The notes beneath the pieces are model-generated. The model saw only the letters and a list, made by a program, of their open reading frames with translations. It was not told the DNA's origin and did not search any database. Below, piece by piece: positions 1 to 8,890 of a DNA stretch of 28,980 nt (position 1 is the first letter of the stretch; each line of letters starts with the position of its first letter). Made by a program: the position numbers and the translations under genes. The DNA comes from Gonium pectorale (taxonomy: Eukaryota; Chlorophyta; Chlorophyceae; Chlamydomonadales; Volvocaceae), in NCBI GenBank assembly GCA_001584585.1, contig LSYV01000032.1:982283-1011262 (forward strand), given 5' to 3'.

Positions 1-144
1 GCTCCCCCAAAGAAATGAAATTCATCTGCCCGTCCGCCGCCAGCGTGGATGATGAAGTTACGCATGCCAAAGGCTGCCTACACTTTGCACCTGCTGCCCA
101 GCGCTACGAGTAACCCCGCCGCCGCGGCCCATGCATGCGCCCAG
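1..144. other. Intron or unassigned upstream part of the lectin gene
   Basis: A phase-1 acceptor (CCAG, 141-144) precedes the first visible lectin exon, so at least one exon must lie further upstream. A short frame at 3-56 reads SPKEMKFICPSAASVDDE, which faintly recalls the Cys-containing stretch of the second lectin exon, but I could not join it convincingly. Confidence 0.35.
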
Positions 145-3100
145 GCCTCCCAGACGGCTCCCTTGTGACGGTTCGCACCGGCACATCCACCAACGGCTGC
201 GTGGACGTGCCCAGAGCCGACGACATAGCTGGAGCGCAACTCCATCAATGGGATTGCATTGGCTACGCTGTGGCGCAGATGTTTGTCCTGAGGCGCGAAG
301 GTGCGAGCGAGGTATCTTGTGCTGGCGGGCCATGTTGATGGAGCTTGCATGGGACAGGCACCCACTCCCTCCTGCTCGCTATGCGACCATGTATGTGCAA
401 GCAGGGGACTGGAATCGGCTGAAGACCCGCCAGAACGCCCTGTGCTGGAGCTTGGCAGCGGCGGCGGGCGCCCCATTAGTGCTGGCGGTGTGCCGCCCGG
501 ACGCCGAAGACCAGCTCTTCTCAATCCGCGTCGTGCCCACCACTGGAGCACATGTGCTGCGGCCCAAGGCCTCCGAGGGGCTGTGCCTAGATGTGATAGG
601 CGGGAGCGACAGTAACGGCGCAAAGCTTCAGGCATGGAACTGCATAGGCACATCCGCGCAGGTCTTCTCGGTCACAGCCACCAAAGGTACGTACCGATCT
701 GCGTATTGTACCGCGCCGGTCTGCTGCCTGCACCTTACCTTGCCGCGTAACGCAGCCCCCTCAACTGCATGCAGCAAGTTGCCCTGCCTTTCCATGCATG
801 TTTCGTTTGCCCCGTTTAGGTGCACTCTTAATCTGTTCTGTCCAATTGTTTCCTTCTAAATTTGCATGCTGAGGTTTACCGTGCTGGTCTAGACAAGGCA
901 GCAGTGCCTGTGCGCCACATGCAACCGTGTGTGCATACATGCCGCTTCCAACACTCAGCGCAAGGGTTGCTAAATTAACAAATCAGTCAGAGCCGAGAAT
1001 GGTCCTCACGTCGCTGCATTCCCAGCTGCCAGTCCAACACGCACAATAGCCCTGTTGAAGACAGCATACGGCGGCCCGGACCCACCTGTGAACAGAACTG
1101 ACGGACGGCTTGCGAATCGTCATCCGCGCCTCCATCTCCTCTGACTTCTGCGTGGACGTGCCTGCTGGCAATGATGTCGAGGGGGTGGCGCTGCAACAGT
1201 GGAACTGCCACGGAGGCTTGCCACAGACCTTCGTCCTCGTGTTCACGGGTGCGGCTGGGAGATGTACAAAGGGGGCTTCATAACAATAATGATAATGATG
1301 TATACCCCATCTCGGCACGACACGTACGTACGGGCGTGGATTTAGGAAGAGGTCCGTCCTGGCAGACGAAGCTGCTCATGGGCAGCACCAGCCACCAGGG
1401 GATGAAGTGGACAGGGTTGCTCGAAACGTGCGTGCATCGGTGTCTGGAGGGTACCGGGCACCCGTTGTTCGCCCCCCTCTGGGGGTTATCTTCCGCTGGA
1501 GCATGTATACAACTTCTCAGCAGTGAGTTAAAGGCCGCGGAGGAGCGGAGTCATATCCTGTATGTCGATGGGTGCCAATGCACCCGATGCTATCGCTCGG
1601 CTTCGTGTGACGTGAACAGCACTTTACAGCCTGCTGCCCTGGGTATGGTGGCAAGTTAGTCGTGTTGATCCATCTGCTTGCTTGTCATGCTGTTTGCTTT
1701 GGTGATGTATGTCAGAGCAGTATCCAGACTCCGAAAAGGGACGGAGCTCCAGCCGCTTGCTAGATAGCTGCGGCGGAGTGTACATCATAGGTCCATAGAT
1801 AGATCATGCTGGGTGGAAGGGGTTGAGCCGTGTTCCCCAGCCAGCTTCCCTCCCCCGCAGTCAGCAGCAGACGGCCTGTGTTCGGGTCGACTGTGTGTCT
1901 AGCGCAGTTTGCTTACTTGATCGTCTATCTCAGGCATTAAGGCATGTTGTACACAGAAGGGACCTCTCGAAGTTGTTTATTCCCTCCCAACAGGAGTTCT
2001 TGCCAGCTGGCGCATTGCAACGGCCAGAAGCGGCGTTTGCTGGAGCGCCAAGCCGACCTCTGGGTCAGCTATCATGCTGGCAACGTGCGACACCTCCAGC
2101 TTGAGCGAGCAGATGTTTTACATCGTGCCCAACACCGCGGGTGGCTACATGATGCGGTCAGTAATGTCCGAAAAATTGTGCATCGCCGTCGTCGGAGGGC
2201 CGGTGGCGTTCGCCAAGCTGCAGCTCACCAACTGTGCCGCGGCGGAAGCACCGCAGCAGTTCCTGTTCGCGGCCCTACCTTCTCCCCCTCCTCCGCCGCC
2301 ACCACCGCCGCCGCGACCACCGCCCCCAAGCCCGCCGCCCCCAAGCCCACCGCCCCCAAGCCCGCCGCCTCCACGCCCACCGCCCCCAAGCCCGCCGCCC
2401 CCAAGTAAGCCAGCCAGCGATTGGAAGTAAGCTCATGACTTGAAGAGATTCCGGCGGCTGGCAGCGGGTTCGCGCTTTTGTTTTCCCTGGGCTTTTTATC
2501 GTACGGGTACAGCCCCGCTGTCCTCGACACGCACGGAAGTAAACACGCAGCCGACTGATGTGACTAATCGAGTTGCAGCCATTGCAGCAGGAACCCCATT
2601 GCATAGCGTTGTCGATATCTTCTCGGCGTTTCTCGATTGCCATTTTACTCCCAGCAGCATGTGCTTGCCTTCGTCCCTGCTGTCTGCACGGCAAAATGTA
2701 TGTGTGCATTAATGCCCCCTAATGTTTCTCGCCCATCCGGGAGTGCAGCAGGCACTGTTGATGCCTGGGCACAGTGCGGAGGCATGGGCTACTTGGAAGG
2801 CGGAAACTGTGGTCGTGCGGGCTATGGCCCCTGCATTGACGCCCCTTGGTCCTCCCCAACCTGCAAAGCGGGCCTCACATGCCGCCGAGACACAGTGTGG
2901 TGGTGGCAATGCGAGCCTTCCGCATCGCCAGGTATGGTCAATGATCTATGATTGATGACGCGCCGTCAGGTTGCGGTATGGCTACGGGATGAAATGTGCA
3001 CTACTGTGCCCAGTTGATGAGCATCCTGCAAGAATAATAATAATAATTGCATGTAGTATCTAGCTAGTCTGCCAGCTCCATGAATTGTAAACAGCATTGG

Positions 3101-4220
3101 TAGCGCTCGTGCGAGCACAAGGGACCCCTTGGACGCATAGGATCAGTGCGGAGGTACACATTCATAGCGGGGCCAGCCGCCGCCATTGTCATGCCGCCGG
3201 TAATATCATTTTGTTCTGCGCACAAGTGCGCCCGTGCGCACAGGCTTGGAAGGGTACCTGTAATCTGTAATCTGCTTGCATAATGCGGTACATGATGCGG
3301 TAGGCAACGCATCCTTCAGTGTCCTCCTGAAATGGCCGGTTGACCGTTGAATTCCTTCATCATTGGCCTCCCTAAACCGGGGTAATAACAGATAGCTCTG
3401 TGAACAAGTGCACCAAGTGCAATCTTTCTGTTACGCAAGTAAGTCAAACAAGTTGGTCGCATGCATATGTATGGGTCGGCTGTAGCACGACCGCTCACAA
3501 TGGGCCGTCTCATGTGCATATATATGCTGCCTTACTTCCTGTGACACACATACATACATTAACATACCTGTGTATGTTGCTATCTTATTTATCCAAAGTC
3601 CCCTTCTGATAGAATGAAACGCACACAACGTGAAGAGCTAAACATAGACTACGCGCTGCTGTACCTGCAGGGCGGCTGCAAGTGCGACTCTAACTGCGAC
3701 TGTGTCACCGGTGAGGTCAGGCGCTGCCGTACAGCTAACAGCTAGCGGGCGGCCCGCCTGGCTGGGCGCCGGCGTATCTGCGTCTTCTACATGATGCGCT
3801 TGGAAGGGCTATGAATTGAGCCCGCTGTCTGCTATGCTGGTGCTGAGCTTGCCATGTCTATGTGCTGTGTGTCTAACAGCCATGCCGCGATGAGCGAGCG
3901 AGCTGCCGGTTCGGTTATTACGACACGCGCATACACATGCCATTGCGCTATCATGTTTCATTTAAACTTGCAAGCTTGCTTTCACATACATACATACAAT
4001 TGCAGCTAGCTGCGACGCGCCTACTTTGCTTCCCCGCTAATAATCTACACCTGTAGGCACTATCGAGCTGTGGAAGCAGTGCGGAGGCCGGGGCGGAGAC
4101 TGCAACAAGGAGGGCTTTGGCCGTTGCACCGACGCCGCTTGGTCCTCCCCAACCTGCAAGGCGGGCAGCGTGTGTCTGCGTGTAAACGTGTGGTTTTGGA
4201 AGTGTGATCGTGCCAGATGA
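145..4220 (+). CDS. Secreted lectin-CBM1 protein: four ricin-B-type repeats, Pro/Ser rod, two cellulose-binding modules (5' end outside window)
   Basis: Predicted extracellular carbohydrate-binding protein. Exons: 145-300, 405-686, 1096-1248, 1994-2404, 2752-2931, 3648-3710, 4057-4220 (TGA 4218-4220). Exons 1-4 each carry a ricin-B-type repeat with a Cys-Val/Leu/Ile-x-Val core; the first three keep a QxW-type motif (LHQWDC, LQAWNC, LQQWNC). Exon 4 then runs into a (Ser/Arg)-Pro3-5 rod of hydroxyproline-rich glycoprotein type (about codons 2278-2404). Exon 5 is CBM1-like (WAQCGG...C...C...VWWWQC) and so is exon 7 (LWKQCGG...VWFWKC); both contain the insert APWSSPTCKAG / AAWSSPTCKAG. Exon 6 is a short Cys-rich linker. 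All exon junctions are phase 1 and the frame stays open throughout. No enzymatic or toxin A-chain domain is visible, so this is a lectin/cell-wall protein and not a ricin-like toxin. The N-terminus and signal peptide lie upstream of the window. A second possible donor at 2426 would extend the rod by seven codons. Confidence 0.85.
1272..1740 (-). mobile_element. LINE-like retrotransposon 3' fragment, copy 1, in a lectin-gene intron
   Basis: This intron segment matches, in inverted orientation, the segment at 7785-8277. Shared landmarks in order are an AT-rich tail (ATAATGATAATGATG), GGGCGTGGAT, a GTCCGTC..GGCAG block, ACCGGGCACCCGTTGTTCG, CTCAGCAGTGAG, GCCGCGGAGGAGC, TTGATCCATC and TGTCAGAGCAGTA. 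Its tail end also matches 9666-9776. The AT-rich tail at one end and variable truncation at the other are typical of LINE 3' ends. The surrounding intron (1249-1993) splices phase 1 to phase 1 across it, so the host gene appears undamaged. Boundaries are approximate. Confidence 0.65.
3034..3049. repeat. (AAT)n microsatellite
   Basis: A short run of AATAATAATAATAAT lies in the intron between the first CBM1 exon and the Cys-rich exon of the lectin gene. Much of the rest of this intron (2932-3647) is low-complexity ATAC/ATGT-rich sequence with no other coding signal. Confidence 0.8.
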
Positions 4221-4488
4221 GATGGGTCTTCTACGACTGCGCCAGAAGTGGTGCTAGATCGTCCTATCTAGCTATCAAGTAATGCCTACCATGTGCATGC
4301 AGCTTAGAGCTGCCCGCCGCCAGGCGGGGCCATACATCCTTGGCCATGAGCGACATACTGCAACAACGGTATGCCCAGGAGTATAAAAATTGAATACGAG
4401 CTTTTAGCTGATGGCGGAACGTGCATGCGCGCTCTAGAAGATCTTTGAGGAGTACTACCCCGGCAGCGCCACACCTATATCCAGACAA

Positions 4489-5413
4489 TGTTTTCGCTTG
4501 CCGGCTGGAGAGGATCGACGGCTCGTCCTTTCGTCCAAGGGCTGCCGTATGATGACGGGGACCCTAGTGGTGTAAGTCCGTTTGTGTTGTTAGACAAGAT
4601 GTCATATGAACCAACTGTCAACCGTTCTGTTATTATGTGAAGCAGTAACGCACCGTTCGCAGCACGTAGATACGTGAGTATTTGTATCGAGATGCGACAA
4701 CGGATGCAGAATTGTATGTAGAACGGGTCGCCTGGAATGTGGCTGACCCACGGGTCCTCCTGAATCCGAATCCACGCACGTTTTCCACCTTTCAACCGCA
4801 GCCGTTTCCGCCTAACACCTGGCCTTCACTCTTGAGTCCTTCTCAATGAAGGGACTTGGGTCGATGCTTGGGATCTTGAGCCGAAGGCTGCGAGGATCTC
4901 TGACAGGGGGAGGGACAGCACTGCTGTGCACTGGTCCGTTGCCTTCGTGCGTAAGTCCCAACCCAGAGAGAGAGAGACCCAAATAAAGTAGTGCCTCGAG
5001 GGTTACTGGCAAAAGAAACCGACCCAGCGCTTGATGCTTATGTGCGCTCAGTTGTTCAGGCTTTAGCCCGCTCAGCGTGTATCTGGTCGAACCACGTATT
5101 AGTTTGTACTGGTTGCTCACGACTGAAAATGCACGCCTTTTATAACAGGGAAAAAGCAGCCTCCCTGGACTCAAAACGTGACAGATTACGAAAGGGTGTA
5201 CGCAGTCTCCCTGGAGGTAGGATTACCCCCGGGTTACGCTATCAAAGGCCACAGAGGCCACCGCCGACACATACAATCCAACTTGGAACCAGTCTGGCAA
5301 ATCAACATCAGACCATAAGATTCATTGCCGACAAGATTTATCTGCCTCGCCGTCGCATCGGCGCCGGCTCGGGAATCAACGTACGAACCAACAAACCGTT
5401 CTTCTCGTAACGC
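4489..5413 (+). pseudogene. Unassigned coding-like fragments, possible remnant of a mobile-element gene
   Basis: Several + frames read like protein but do not join. 4489-4641 (ATG to TGA) contains RPFVQGLPYDDGDPSG. About 4672-4848 contains YVERVAWNVADPRVLLNPNP. An overlapping frame around 4836-4997 contains LLNEGTWVDAWDLEPKA. 4991-5410 is 139 codons long and contains VVQALARSACIWSNHVLV and a basic C-terminal half. The changing frames suggest decay or missed introns. I do not recognise the family. A 50-bp sequence just downstream (5667-5716) recurs at 11375-11423, which favours a repeated element over a single-copy gene. Confidence 0.3.
4571..4575 (+). promoter_or_regulatory. Possible polyadenylation signal TGTAA for the lectin gene
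   Basis: TGTAA is the usual chlorophyte poly(A) signal. This is the first one I found on the + strand after the lectin stop codon, implying a 3' UTR of roughly 360 nt, which is normal for these algae. It is a 5-mer and could occur by chance. Confidence 0.35.
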
Positions 5414-5491
5414 TTCGGGGCGAAATGCTTTGTGTTTTTTTTTATAGTCAAAATATCAGTTCCTTACTCAACCACGCCCATGACATACCAT

Positions 5492-5540
5492 ATGCATTGC
5501 CACCTCAATGCATTGCCACCTCAATGCATTGCCACCTCAA
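5492..5540. repeat. 16-bp tandem repeat, three copies
   Basis: The unit ATGCATTGCCACCTCA occurs at 5492, 5508 and 5524 with no visible divergence. It lies in non-coding sequence downstream of the unassigned fragments. Confidence 0.9.
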
Positions 5541-5666
5541 TCGAAACGTACTTTTCAACATTGCCCGCCTAGCGTATGCTTTTGCCAAGCAAACCGTATT
5601 GCGATGCGTCATACACTATTATTGACCGGTCGAACATATATTTATAGACGTTATCGATGCGCCGAT

Positions 5667-5716
5667 AAGGGGCCAAACCCAACGGTTTCCTAACCAACTG
5701 CCGACAGTTCTGCGCG
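5667..5716. repeat. Dispersed 50-bp repeat, copy 1
   Basis: Begins AAGGGGCCAAACCCAACGG and ends CCGACAGTTCTGCGCG. The same sequence recurs at 11375-11423 in the same orientation, with one indel and one or two substitutions. Copy 1 directly abuts the gypsy C-terminal fragment that begins near 5722. Confidence 0.85.
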
Positions 5717-5721
5717 TTCAA

Positions 5722-5982
5722 ATGAGGCCTCTGATGTATGTGGAGACAGTGCTTGAGTTGGCGGCAGCGTACGCCCGTGAGGCGGCGGCGGCGCGTGTCC
5801 CGCGTGATGATTACCTGTGGAGTGCAGGAGATGTGCGTCTGCGCTGGCTCCGCGCCCGGAAGGCCGAAGGGCGTTTGCTCGTAGTGTCGTGCGCTACATG
5901 CATTTGGCTAGTGTTGTTGGCTGGCGGCAAGCGCCGCTACGGGTTCAGTGGGCGCGCCGTCGCCCCTATGCCCGTGTTCTGA
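5722..5982 (+). pseudogene. Ty3/gypsy polyprotein C-terminal fragment, inverted relative to the larger copy
   Basis: The translation contains VPRDDYLWSAGDVRLRWLRA followed by RKAEGRLLVVSCATC. The minus-strand copy around 6990-7150 reads VSRDYLWTAGEARLRWLQA and RRADGRLLVLPCVTC. Similarity begins near 5725 with PLMYVETVLELAA, against GLVSEVGQVVDVA in the other copy. It is a diverged second copy of the extreme C-terminus of the same element family, on the opposite strand, with no upstream pol sequence attached. Confidence 0.7.
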
Positions 5983-6543
5983 GAAACATCCCTTGTGTCC
6001 GTTCTGAGCATTACTAGTTGCCGTAGTACATAAAACAAGAGAGAAACCTGCACAGAAGGAGGGAGCGGGAGCCCGCCTCTACGGCCATACAGGCGCGACG
6101 TTTCCATTAGGGCGGGCGGGTACAGAGCAAGACATGTGACGTCTCACACCTGGCAGCCAGCATTTTAACGGCGGCTTCATGCTGTTGTGCTTTGTGATAA
6201 TTGCCCGCGGGGCCCTGGAGCGCGCCTGAAGCTCGCTGCATACTTTGAGCGCCTGCCGTTATGTACGGCGCGTTCCCTCCCCGCGTTCCGCAACTCCATT
6301 CCTTCCTGGCCTTCCATGCCTTCCATGTCTCCTTGCCAGTTCCAGATTCCCTTCATTATATCTCACTCACACGCTGCCCTGCGGGCGGCTGTCATGTCGG
6401 CCCAACCGCTGTCGCGCCCTCTCCGCTACTTCTCTTTGCGTTCTCCGCACGCGCTCCAAGCCCCGCTCTGCCCTCCTGTGGTAGCCGCCCCCTTGTTCCA
6501 GCTTCTATTTCTCTTCCTTCTAGCCTTTTTCGTTTTGTGCTCT
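5983..6543. other. No gene recognised; pyrimidine-rich spacer
   Basis: The + strand becomes strongly C/T-rich from about 6240 to 6540. Open frames here are Ser/Pro/Leu-rich, as expected from composition alone, and show no domain. I see no tRNA, terminal repeat or splice-linked coding sequence. Confidence 0.5.
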
Positions 6544-6690
6544 CTGACAGCTGTCACGCGTCCTGTTCCAGTTTATCTTCCTTCTGACAGCTGTCACGCG
6601 TCCTGTTCAAGCTTCTCTTCCTTCTACTGTTCCAGCTTCTCTTCTCCCTGACAGCTGTCACCTGACCTGTTCCAGCTTCTCTTCCTTCTA
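6544..6690. repeat. Tandem repeat with CTGACAGCTGTCA palindromic core and pyrimidine-rich spacers
   Basis: CTGACAGCTGTCAC occurs at 6544, 6584 and 6648, each followed by CCTGTTC(C/A)A and a CTTCTCTTCCTTCT tract. Spacing is 40 then 64 bp, the longer unit carrying an extra partial TGTTCCAGCTTCTCTT. An inverted relative (AAGAGAAGCTGGAACATGTC) lies at about 6753-6774, just beyond the end of the decayed gypsy reading frame. Terminal or UTR sequence of that element is possible but unproven. Confidence 0.75.
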
Positions 6691-6949
6691 ATGGCAGTTA
6701 CACGAGATGGCGTGGCAGCTGTCACGCCAACTAACGTGCTGCTGTCTAGAAGCAAGAGAAGCTGGAACATGTCAGGTAGCTTACTGGATCCCCCCCCCCC
6801 AAAGCACGAAGCCGCCGGGAGAGTGCTGGCTGCCAGTTGCGCGCCCGTTCACAACCAGTAGTACTCAACACGGGCAACATGAAGCCCCTTAAAACAACGG
6901 CACAGGAAACAACGGCACAGAACCGGCAGAGCGCCTGATAAATCCATGG

Positions 6950-7780
6950 CGACGCTTGCCTCCTGCTATGAGCACCAGCCAAATGCATGCACGTAACACA
7001 CGGCAATACTAACAAACGGCCATCCGCCCGCCTGGCCTGGAGCCAACGCAGGCGTGCTTCACCTGCAGTCCACAGGTAATCACGGGAGACTCGCACAATC
7101 ACAGCATCACGGGCGTGCGCTTTTGCTACATCAACCACCTGGCCCACCTCGGAAACCAGGCCCTCAAGCAAAATAACCCCCCTACTCTTGCTTGCGCGGG
7201 TGAGCTCCTCCGCGCTCAGGGCGGCTGGACCGGCCCCTACCTTAAGACTGACCAGCTCGGACGTCTTGTCGGGGTACTCTAGTGTGAAGTGATGCACGTT
7301 GCCGTGCTTGCCGGCATACACGACAACCCCGGCCTCGGCCTCAGCCTTGCTGCGGGAGCGCCCACGCCAGTGAGCGCGCATGGCAAAATAAAGCGCCTTG
7401 AAGCTTGGCGAGCGAGGGTGGTGGCTGCAACAATGACGGGCGCGTGTCGCGCTCCTGGCCTCCACCTGCTCGACGGTGACGCCCTTTCGCTTGCAGCCGC
7501 CGCAGATCCAGGTTCCATCGGAACCCCTTCCAATGGCGGCATGAGCGAGGCAGTAGTAGATAGGTGTGCCAGCCCGTACCACACGAGTTGCAGAGTAGCA
7601 TCCACTCCTCGGAGTCGGGCATACGACAGACCTCACAGGCAAGGGTGAGCTGCGGCTTGGCCAGCCGCGGGTCAACCTCATCGTCGGTGATGGGCAGGTG
7701 GCACGGAGCCACGTGAGTGACATGCGACCAAGAAAGGGCAGTATCCGCGCACACGGTCGGCCCGCAGTAAACACACGGTT
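6950..7780 (-). pseudogene. Ty3/gypsy polyprotein, C-terminal part with a PHD-type zinc finger (decayed)
   Basis: Reading on the minus strand from about 7765: THVAPCHLPI, then ACEVCRMPDSEEWMLLCNSC and GTGWHTY. After a frame change come PPLEGVP and GTWICGGCKRKG, giving the C-x2-C...C-x2-C-x4-H...C-x2-C pattern of a PHD finger. Further on are KALYFAMRAHWRGRSRSKA and the conserved tail YLWTAGEARLRWLQARRADG. At least one frameshift inside the finger shows the copy is not functional. As I know them, many volvocine gypsy polyproteins carry a PHD finger after the integrase, which matches the order here. It continues the integrase segment at 8891-10235, separated from it by inserted elements. Confidence 0.75.
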
Positions 7781-7784
7781 TATA

Positions 7785-8277
7785 TCCTGGAGGTTGGCTA
7801 CTGCTCTGACACACGCCACGATGGATCAACATGACGAACTCGTCAGGGAAGCAGGCTGGAAAGTGCGATGTACGCCCCAGGAAGCCATCAGCATTGGGTA
7901 CACCGGCACCCTTCGACAGAATATGACCCATCCAGCTCCTCCGCGGACTTGGCCTCACTGCTGAGCAGACACATGCCTGCTGCAGTACCCTCCACCGAAC
8001 GTCAGTCCACTGGACGACAGTGATAAACACACGGAGATTCGAACTCTTTAAGCCCGACCGACAGCCCCAGCCCGGCTGGCCACCCCGAGCATAGAGAACC
8101 CCCATAGGGGGGCGAACAAGGGGCACCCGGTATCACCCGGACACCCCTGCAAGCTCCAACCCCCCTTCTATCTGTCCCATGGTGGTGGTACCCATGGGTA
8201 GCTTCGGCTGCCTGGACGGACCACCCCCTTCATCCACGCCCGTGTCATGCCGGGCATTACATATTATTTTCGTGAGC
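7785..8277 (+). mobile_element. LINE-like retrotransposon 3' fragment, copy 2
   Basis: Inverted match of the intron copy at 1272-1740, with the same block order over about 490 bp. The + orientation is likely the sense strand. A frame from about 7818 reads MDQHDELVREAGWKVRC followed by AISIGYTGTLRQ, plausible as the end of an ORF2 reverse-transcriptase protein, and stops at 7964. The 3' end carries CATGCCGGGCATTACATATTATTTT, related to the tails of the other copies. It interrupts the gypsy polyprotein between its integrase C-terminal region and its PHD finger. Confidence 0.65.
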
Positions 8278-8328
8278 GGTCAAGCGGTGGAATGGATGCA
8301 TAATAACCAAGCCCTGTACAGCGTTTAG

Positions 8329-8523
8329 CGTGTACTGGACTACTGTGTACGGCGTGTGGGTCGGGCTGGCGGACGCAAGCGCAAAGTGCACGAGTACTTG
8401 GTCAAATGGGCCGGTTACTCGTCTGAGCATAACATTTGGGAACCTGCTCGCAACTTTACTCCTGACATGGCTCATGAGCTGAACCGTGTTCGCCTGCGTG
8501 CGAGCGGGGACGCTGCAGCCTGA
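8329..8523 (+). pseudogene. Chromodomain C-terminus of a second Ty3/gypsy (chromovirus-type) element
   Basis: The 64-codon frame ends at TGA 8521-8523. It contains RKVHEYLVKWAGYSSEHNIW followed by EPARNFTPD, a clear chromodomain (YLVKW, WEP and the aromatic cage positions). In chromoviruses this domain ends the integrase and directs integration into marked chromatin. Only the last part is present; an in-frame TAG at 8326-8328 and the LINE fragment cut it off upstream. It lies on the opposite strand to the surrounding gypsy integrase, so it is a separate insertion. Confidence 0.85.
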
Positions 8524-8534
8524 GGGGGGATAGT

Positions 8535-8890
8535 TGTTGTATCATGCATGCGATGCAGCGTGCATGTGGTGACGAGACGCTATTGGGCGGCTCGGCACGG
8601 GGCTATGTCGCATGTGTGCACATAGTCGTGGCTTTGTGCCACTGGTAGTGGCGTATTGACGCACTACACCATCGGTTGTTAGACTTAGTCGGATTGCCGA
8701 CATGTCTTACTCGTAGTTGCGATCGTGTTCCCAATGGTTACACTACGAAACCGGTAGTGGAGTTGAACTCTGTGTTATCCCTACCATCGCCGGAGCTATA
8801 TAAGCTCACAACTCTATCAACCGGTAGTTCTCACTACCACCTATTACAGACTTAGGTTCGGGGTGACGTTTGGGAACGTGTAACACTACA
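8535..8890 (+). mobile_element. LTR of the chromodomain element
   Basis: A polypurine tract (GAGGGGGGATAG, 8522-8533) follows the chromodomain stop codon, as expected before a 3' LTR. The candidate LTR opens with TGTTGTATCATG and ends near TAACACTACA at 8890, where the minus-strand integrase frame resumes. A TATA box (TATATAAG, 8797-8804) sits about 90 bp before the end, in the usual U3 promoter position. About 356 bp; the exact 3' edge is uncertain because no second LTR is in the window. Confidence 0.65.

Noticed and set aside
131..859. 242-codon continuous frame as a single lectin gene
   Set aside because: Its first third is out of frame with the lectin repeat in exon 1. Splicing 300/405 and 686/1096 gives continuous lectin motifs, whereas the unspliced frame runs into intron sequence.
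1171..1659. 162-codon frame downstream of the third lectin exon
   Set aside because: It covers the end of a real exon in another frame plus the LINE-derived intron segment; similarity to 7785-8277 shows the region is a repeat.
145..2270. Ricin-like toxin
   Set aside because: Only the beta-trefoil lectin repeat type is present; there is no N-glycosidase A-chain domain, and the context is a wall-type Hyp-rich rod with cellulose-binding modules.
2225..2709. Minus-strand frames rich in Gly/Arg/Trp opposite the Pro/Ser rod
   Set aside because: These are the expected antisense reading of the proline-codon repeat, not independent genes.
4264..4795. Minus-strand frames of 74 and 106 codons
   Set aside because: No recognisable motif, overlapping coding-like plus-strand frames, and no consistent splice sites.
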